NCBI RefSeq assembly: GCF_001423495.1
Contig: NZ_LMOG01000012.1
Span: 361,884-425,883, forward strand
Length of the DNA stretch: 64,000 bases
Direction: 5' to 3'
Origin: Xanthomonas sp. Leaf131
Lineage (GTDB): Bacteria > Pseudomonadota > Gammaproteobacteria > Xanthomonadales > Xanthomonadaceae
Below are positions 58,769 to 64,000 of this stretch, piece after piece. The position numbers and the translations under genes were made by a program. Numbering within the stretch: position 1 is the stretch's first letter; every line of letters starts with the position of its first letter. The notes below the pieces were generated by a model. It was not told the origin of the DNA. It was given only the letters and a program-made list of their open reading frames with translations, and did no database searches.

Positions 58769-59926
58769 GTGTCCGATCTGATTCCACCGTCGCTGTCGCT
58801 GTACGTGCACCTGCCCTGGTGCGTGCGCAAATGCCCGTACTGCGATTTCAACTCGCACGCGGCCAAGGGCGTACTGCCGTTCGAGGAGTACGTGGATGCG
58901 TTGATCCGCGATCTGGACAACGATTTGCCGCTGGTGTGGGGGCGTGTGGTGCATTCGGTGTTCTTCGGCGGCGGCACGCCGAGCCTGTTTCCGCCCGAAG
59001 CCATCGACAGATTTCTGCAAGCGGCGGCTGCGCGGCTGCGCTTTGCACCGAATCTGGAGATCACCCTGGAAACCAATCCGGGCACCGCCGAGCATGGCCG
59101 TTTCGATGGCTATCGCGCCGCCGGCGTGAACCGTTTGAGCTTCGGTGTGCAGACCTTCGATGACGTGGCGCTGCAGCGGCTCGGGCGCATCCACGACAGT
59201 GCCGAGGCCGAGCGCGCGATCAAGCTGGCGCAGGACGCCGGCTACGACAATTTCAATATCGACCTGATGTATGCGCTGCCCGAGCAGACCCTGGCGCAGG
59301 CCGAGCGCGATCTCGAGCGCGCCTTCGCGCTGCAGCCCACGCACATGTCGCATTACCAGCTCACGCTGGAGCCGAACACGGTGTTCTTCGCGCGGCCGCC
59401 CAAGGGCATTCCCGATGACGACGCGGCCTGGGACATCCAGGAACATTGCCAACGTCTGCTTGCGGACGCCGGCTATGCGCAGTACGAAGTGAGCGCCTAT
59501 GCCAAGCCCGGGCGGCAATGCGCGCACAACCTCAATTACTGGCGCTTTGGCGATTACCTGGGCATTGGCGCCGGTGCGCACGGCAAGATCAGTTCCGGTG
59601 CCGAGCAGCACGTGATGCGCCGCTGGAAGCACAAGCATCCGCAGAGTTATCTGGCCAGCGCCGGCACTGCCGCGTCGATCGGGGGCGATGAGCTCGTGCC
59701 GCGTGAGCGGCTGCCGTTCGAATACATGCTCAATGTATTGCGCCTGCACGAAGGCTTCCGGCTGAGCGATTTCGAAGTCTCCACCGGGTTGGCGGCGTCC
59801 GCGATCGAGCTGCCAGTGGCGCGCGCGATCGCGCAGGGCTGGATGAGCGAGCAGGACGGACGCGTAGTACCGACCGAGCTGGGCCGCCGCTTCACCAATG
59901 ACGTGGTCGAGTTGTTCCTGGTCTGA
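58769..59926 (+). CDS. hemW: HemW (radical SAM heme chaperone, formerly HemN-like)
   Basis: 385 residues from a GTG at 58769, 16 bases after the rdgB stop. The radical-SAM cluster motif CVRKCPYC lies near residue 20, preceded by LSLYVHLPWC. FFGGGTPSLF, ETNPGT and FGVQTFDD follow the family order. The CxxxCxxC spacing lacks the extra Cys of true coproporphyrinogen III dehydrogenase, which fits HemW. It completes the rph-VOC-rdgB-hemW operon. Confidence 0.95.
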   Translation: MSDLIPPSLSLYVHLPWCVRKCPYCDFNSHAAKGVLPFEEYVDALIRDLDNDLPLVWGRVVHSVFFGGGTPSLFPPEAIDRFLQAAAARLRFAPNLEITLETNPGTAEHGRFDGYRAAGVNRLSFGVQTFDDVALQRLGRIHDSAEAERAIKLAQDAGYDNFNIDLMYALPEQTLAQAERDLERAFALQPTHMSHYQLTLEPNTVFFARPPKGIPDDDAAWDIQEHCQRLLADAGYAQYEVSAYAKPGRQCAHNLNYWRFGDYLGIGAGAHGKISSGAEQHVMRRWKHKHPQSYLASAGTAASIGGDELVPRERLPFEYMLNVLRLHEGFRLSDFEVSTGLAASAIELPVARAIAQGWMSEQDGRVVPTELGRRFTNDVVELFLV

Positions 59927-60134
59927 GCCGGCAAACAACGGGCGCGAGCGGCCATCCGACGCATGCGGCCAGTGCATGGCCCTGACGTAGCAAGATACGC
60001 ATTCCAGGCCGCGACTGCGCTTCATCTGGCAGTCGCGCAGTGGCTGCCTCGTCGCTTGCGGCGGCCACGCGGTCGCTGATGAGTGGAAAAACATGCTACA
60101 TAGCTCACGCTTCGAACCGAGCACACTTTCCCGG

Positions 60135-62573
60135 ATGTCCACGCCCGCCTCTTCCCTGCAGCACACGCTCAGCGGCCCGATTGCCGATGCGCCCGTTTCC
60201 GCGCGTGGCCGGCGTCTGCTTGCTGCGCTGCACGCGCAGTGCGTGCAGGCGCTCAGTGGGCCGCTGCGGCTGACCATCGTCGAGCTGGAACGCGAGTTGC
60301 TGCACCAGGCCGAACATGCGCGCAACAGCCAGATCCAGGCCGAAACCTATGCGCAAACGCGCGGCCTGCGTGATCACATCGATCGGTTTCCACACGCATT
60401 TTTGCAGCAGCTGGCGCAGGATCTGGCCAATCTGCGCGAGCGCCCATCGCTGACGCCGCTGGCCGATACGGTGGCGCATCCGCAGATGCTCACGCTGGTG
60501 GAAGACACCGATATCGACCGCGACATCGTGCTCAGCGAGATCGCGCGGCGCGAGACCTCGCGCCGCGCCGATGCGCTGCAATTGCTGGCGCAGCGGTTGG
60601 CGGTGATCGGTGCGGTTGCCGAATTCGAACTTGAAGAAGTACCGCTCGGCCCGTACGCGCTGTGCCGCGTGTTGCGCGAGTGCGGCGAAGCGCTGGGGCT
60701 GAGCCTGGATGGGCAGCTCACGCTGTATCGGGTGTTCGAGCGCCAGCTGATCGAGCGCTTGAACGACCTGTTCGAGCGCGCCAACAGCCTGCTGGCGCAG
60801 GAAGGCATCTTGCCGGGGCTGATCTATCACCCGTATCTGGTCAAGCCCACGCAGGTGCAGACGCGACGTGCGCCATCTGCATCGGCCACTGCATCCAAGG
60901 ATGCGGCCGCCAACAAACACGCGGCGCCACAGCGCAACGGGCGACCGGCAACTGGCTGGAGCGGGCAATCCGCACCGACACCGTGGCAGAGCGCCTTGCT
61001 GGATCCGTCCGATGTTCCAATGGCGCTGGCTGCGGCGACCTACGGTGAGCAGGCAACACCTGCACTGAGCGATGCCGTGCAGGCACTCGGCGGCCTGATG
61101 TCGTCGGCGCGTCAGTCGCAGGCGGCGGGCAACGCAGGCCCCGCTGCGCAGCACAGCTCATCGAATCACGGCGCTGCCAATCACGGCACAGCGGATGCGA
61201 CAGGCGCACAGGCACCACCTGAAAGAGCCGCTCCCCAGCTTGCTTCCTCGGCAGTGCCCAAAGCCGCCCTCAGCGACGCGCTGGCCAGCCTGCAGGGCGC
61301 GCTGGCCACACAGGCGGCGGCATCGACACAGTCGTCCGGCATCGATGCGGTGCAGCGCCAGGTGCTGGACCTGCTGCGCGCCCAGCACGGCCCGGACGCC
61401 GCGCTGTCGCCGCAGGACACCGACACCTTCGATCTGCTCGGCCTGCTCTACGCGCAGATGCAGCGCGAGGTGCGCGAGCAGACCCCGGCGCAGGCCTTGC
61501 TCGCCAAATTGCAGGTACCGGTTGTGCGCGCGGCATTGGCCGACGCGCATTTTTTCGTGCGCGATCAGCACCCGGTGCGTGAATTGCTCAACACCGTGGC
61601 CGAGTCCGGCGCGGTGTGGCTGGGCGAGGACGATGTCGATCCGCAGCTGCTGCACAAGCTGGGCAATGCGGTCGACAAGATCGTCAACGATTATCACGGC
61701 GACGAAAGCGTCTTTGCCGCGGCCAACGACGAGATCCAGACCCATCTGCGCGCACTGGCGCGCAAAGCCGAGGTCGCCGAGCGCCGCCATGTGGACGCCG
61801 CACGCGGCAAGGAGCGACTGGAGTCGGCCAAGCAACAGGCCGCCGCGCGCATCGAGCAGCTGTGCGAGCAGAGCGCGCCGCCGCGTTTCGTGCAATCGCT
61901 GCTGCGCCAGGCATGGTCGGACGTGCTCACGCTCACGCTGCTGCGGCAGGGCGAGCAATCGCCCGAATGGGACGAGCGCCAGGCGTTGACCGCGCGTATC
62001 GCCGAGGTCACCTGCCGCAGCAAGGATCAGCCTACCGACACCGCGCTCGGGACCGATGTCGAAACCGCGCTGTTGCAGGTCGGCTATCACCAGGACGAAG
62101 CGGCCGCGATCGCGCGTCGCCTGTCCACACCCGGTGGCGAGGATGAACTCACCTCGCGCACCGAGTTGACCGCCAAACTCAAGGCACGCACGCGGCTGGG
62201 CGACCAGGGCGACAACACGCCGCGCAAAGAGGCCGCCACGCCGCGTTCGCCGGCCGAAGAAGCGTGCTACACGCAGTTGCGCAGCCTGCCGTTCGGCACC
62301 TGGTTCGAATTCGTGGTCAACCAGCAGGGCGATCTGCGCCGGCAACGGCTGTCCTGGTACAGCCCGATGACCGACCACGCGTTGTTCGTCAATCAACGCG
62401 GGCAAAAGGTCGGCGAGCAGTCGCTGGATGGGCTCTCGCGGCTGATGGCTGGTGGCCAGGTACGCTTGCTGGTGGAAGAAAAATCGCGCCTGATCGACCG
62501 CGCCTGGCATGCCACCGTGCGCACGCTGCGCAGCCTGGCGGGCCAGTCGCCTACTGCAGAGGTCCAGCCATGA
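60135..62573 (+). CDS. DUF1631 family protein
   Basis: About 812 residues (the frame is open to 60093, where another Met exists). The chain is largely helical and charged, with a low-complexity Ala/Gly/Asn/Gln linker at about 235-400. A conserved C-terminal part contains LPFGTWFEFVVNQQGDLRRQ and RLSWYSPMTDHALFVNQRGQ, which looks like a small beta domain of PilZ-like character. No signal peptide. The stop overlaps the next gene, a PilZ protein, so the two are coupled. Function is not established. Confidence 0.85.
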   Translation: MSTPASSLQHTLSGPIADAPVSARGRRLLAALHAQCVQALSGPLRLTIVELERELLHQAEHARNSQIQAETYAQTRGLRDHIDRFPHAFLQQLAQDLANLRERPSLTPLADTVAHPQMLTLVEDTDIDRDIVLSEIARRETSRRADALQLLAQRLAVIGAVAEFELEEVPLGPYALCRVLRECGEALGLSLDGQLTLYRVFERQLIERLNDLFERANSLLAQEGILPGLIYHPYLVKPTQVQTRRAPSASATASKDAAANKHAAPQRNGRPATGWSGQSAPTPWQSALLDPSDVPMALAAATYGEQATPALSDAVQALGGLMSSARQSQAAGNAGPAAQHSSSNHGAANHGTADATGAQAPPERAAPQLASSAVPKAALSDALASLQGALATQAAASTQSSGIDAVQRQVLDLLRAQHGPDAALSPQDTDTFDLLGLLYAQMQREVREQTPAQALLAKLQVPVVRAALADAHFFVRDQHPVRELLNTVAESGAVWLGEDDVDPQLLHKLGNAVDKIVNDYHGDESVFAAANDEIQTHLRALARKAEVAERRHVDAARGKERLESAKQQAAARIEQLCEQSAPPRFVQSLLRQAWSDVLTLTLLRQGEQSPEWDERQALTARIAEVTCRSKDQPTDTALGTDVETALLQVGYHQDEAAAIARRLSTPGGEDELTSRTELTAKLKARTRLGDQGDNTPRKEAATPRSPAEEACYTQLRSLPFGTWFEFVVNQQGDLRRQRLSWYSPMTDHALFVNQRGQKVGEQSLDGLSRLMAGGQVRLLVEEKSRLIDRAWHATVRTLRSLAGQSPTAEVQP

Positions 62574-62917
62574 TCCAGGACACCCGTCGCGCACCACGCC
62601 GCCAACCGACCGACCTGGTGCCGGTCACCGACATGCTCAGCGAGGCGCAGATCGGCCAGGTCGGCAATGTGTCGGAAACCGGCATGCTGCTGTTGGCTTC
62701 GGTTCCGCTGCATGACGACGCCCTGTACCAATTGCGTTTCAGCCTGCCCGAGCGTGTGGGCCGCGCCACCGAGATCGATGTCGGCGTGCATCTGCTGTGG
62801 TCCGAAGCCGCGCACGCACCTGGGCAGGCCTGGGCCGGCTTTCGTTTCCTGACCATGTCCGAGCCGCATCGCAAGCGCCTGCGCGCCTGGATCGCCGAAG
62901 AACACATGGCCGGCTGA
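62570..62917 (+). CDS. PilZ-domain protein (probable c-di-GMP binder)
   Basis: 115 residues in a single PilZ domain. The c-di-GMP signature is present as RRAPRRQ near the N-terminus and NVSETG about 25 residues later. The start at 62570 overlaps the DUF1631 stop (ATGA). PilZ proteins transmit c-di-GMP levels to motility or envelope systems; the partner here is probably the DUF1631 protein, by coupling. Confidence 0.9.
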   Translation: MIQDTRRAPRRQPTDLVPVTDMLSEAQIGQVGNVSETGMLLLASVPLHDDALYQLRFSLPERVGRATEIDVGVHLLWSEAAHAPGQAWAGFRFLTMSEPHRKRLRAWIAEEHMAG

Positions 62918-62919
62918 GC

Positions 62920-63056
62920 GCGGCGAACGACACGACTGCGCTCACCGCCAGGCGGGCGCGGCCGGTGCTGGGTGCGGCATGTCACCCTCATAGACTGCGG
63001 TTTGTCCGCGCCGTCCGCATCCACCCGACCACCGCTCGCCAGGTGTCGTCAGCCGC
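62920..63056. repeat. 137-bp palindrome-bounded dispersed repeat, copy B
   Basis: The left end GCGGCGAACGACAC (62920-62933) pairs with the right end GTGTCGTCAGCCGC (63043-63056), 12 of 14 positions. The interior matches copy A (8235-8375) in the same orientation. It fills the space between the PilZ stop and the prolidase gene. Confidence 0.75.
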
Positions 63057-63128
63057 TCCAGGCAAAGCGCCGCTGCCAGGATTGCGGCAAAATTGCGCAT
63101 TGCCTTTGCATTGCCGATCGAGCCCCGC

Positions 63129-64000
63129 ATGACCCAGCCGTCCTTGAGCCACCTGTACTCCGACCACTTGCGCACGCTGACCGCACGCGCCGACGCGGCG
63201 CTGCAACGCGGCGGTTTCGATCACCTGGTGGTGCCCAGCGGCAGCCTGCATTACCAGTTATTCGACGACCGCGATTACCCGTACGCGGTCAATCCGCAGT
63301 TCAAGGCCTGGGTGCCGCTGACGCGGGTGCCCAACAGCTGGCTGATCTACACCCCGGGCAAGCGCCCAACGGTGATCTTCTACCAGCCGTTCGACTACTG
63401 GCACGTGGTGCCCGACGCCCCCAGCGGCTGGTGGGTGGAGCACTGCGACATCCACATCATTCGCACCCCGGACGAAGCCCTGGCGCTGCTGCCCAGGCAA
63501 ACCGAACGTTGCGCCATTCTCGGCGAAGCGCAGAGCGCGCTGGGCGCCTATGTGCCGAACAACCCGCAGCCGGTACTCGATTACCTGGACTACCAGCGCG
63601 CCTTCAAGACCCCATACGAACTGGCATTGCTGCGCATCGCCCAGCAGCTGGCAGTGCGCGGCCATCGCGCTGCAGAAGCGGCCTTCCGCGCCGGCCAGAG
63701 CGAGTTCGGCATCCACATGGCCTATTGCGCAGCCGTGGGCCAGGACGCCAACGAACTGCCCTACGGCAACATCATCGCGCTCAACGAACACGGCGCGGTG
63801 CTGCACTACACCGAGCTCGGCCAGCAGCCGCCGCAACCGCTGCGCAGCTTTTTGATCGATGCCGGCGCATCGGCCTACGGTTATGCCAGCGACATCACCC
63901 GCACCTATGCCGCCGACCCCGGCAGCGAATTCCAGGCCCTGATCGATGCGGTCGATGCCGCACAGCTGCGCATGGGCCAGAACGTGCGCGCAGGTGCGGA
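63129..64000 (+). CDS. pepQ: Xaa-Pro dipeptidase (PepQ-like, M24B), 3' end outside window
   Basis: 290 residues are visible. The N-terminal domain has DHLVVPSGSLHYQLFDDRDY, YAVNPQFKAWVPL and LDYQRAFKTPYELALLRIA. The start of the pita-bread catalytic domain shows FLIDAGASAYGYASDITRTY, with the two metal-binding aspartates (IDAGA and SDITRTY). The remaining His and Glu ligands lie past the edge. It cleaves dipeptides with C-terminal proline in the cytoplasm. Confidence 0.9.
   Translation, partial: MTQPSLSHLYSDHLRTLTARADAALQRGGFDHLVVPSGSLHYQLFDDRDYPYAVNPQFKAWVPLTRVPNSWLIYTPGKRPTVIFYQPFDYWHVVPDAPSGWWVEHCDIHIIRTPDEALALLPRQTERCAILGEAQSALGAYVPNNPQPVLDYLDYQRAFKTPYELALLRIAQQLAVRGHRAAEAAFRAGQSEFGIHMAYCAAVGQDANELPYGNIIALNEHGAVLHYTELGQQPPQPLRSFLIDAGASAYGYASDITRTYAADPGSEFQALIDAVDAAQLRMGQNVRAGA

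Overview
The window is a high-GC, gene-dense gammaproteobacterial chromosome segment. The gene repertoire points to Xanthomonas or a very close relative: two large TonB-dependent receptors, a pilMNOPQ operon next to ponA/mrcA, DUF1631-PilZ, and many intergenic palindromes. This assignment comes from gene content and protein character only. I see no tRNA or rRNA gene, no insertion sequence, no phage gene and no CRISPR array.

Layout. 0-2 kb: an operon read leftward, with a BlaI-type repressor, an M56/BlaR1-like membrane peptidase carrying a TonB C-terminal domain, and a lipoprotein cut by the window edge. 2-8 kb, rightward: an acetyl-CoA hydrolase/transferase family protein, a secreted Ca-type PI-PLC-like protein and a TonB-dependent receptor. 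8-16 kb: an L,D-transpeptidase with an M23 endopeptidase, a divergent SDR/LysR pair, a siderophore-type TonB receptor with a candidate Fur site, and an exported proline-iminopeptidase-like hydrolase. 16-20 kb: transketolase and a DAACS symporter, both leftward, then about 1.1 kb of non-coding palindromic and duplicated sequence. 20.9-27.9 kb, leftward: a Bat operon in the order moxR, DUF58, DUF4381, batA, fused batB/C, batD, with most genes joined by ATGA overlaps. 28.1-33.0 kb, leftward: pilM-N-O-P-Q, the type IV pilus assembly and secretin genes, divergent from mrcA (33.25-35.7 kb).

35.9-44.5 kb is mostly housekeeping: a conserved hypothetical, gltA, rpmE2, a nucleoside hydrolase, recG, ridA and spoT. 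From 44.7 to 54.7 kb nine genes run the other way. They are a HAD phosphatase, a SorC-type regulator, a polyol-type ABC importer (binding lipoprotein, two permeases, ATPase) with an OprB porin, an SDR dehydrogenase and an FGGY pentulose-type kinase. Together they read as a complete sugar-alcohol uptake and catabolic unit, and they sit between spoT and rpoZ, genes commonly neighbours in gammaproteobacteria. 54.9-64 kb: rpoZ, gmk and yicC leftward, then rph, a VOC protein, rdgB and hemW rightward in a tight operon, then DUF1631-PilZ and a pepQ-like prolidase cut by the right edge.

The most unusual material is intergenic. A roughly 140-bp element is present twice (8235-8375 and 62920-63056) with terminal arms that change in a compensatory way. 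A family of inverted GGGAATCG-type arrays sits at gene boundaries. A roughly 0.8-kb block is built of diverged duplicated units carrying long hairpins (19.96-20.74 kb). Long open frames antisense to real genes are frequent here and are treated as by-products of GC-rich codon usage.
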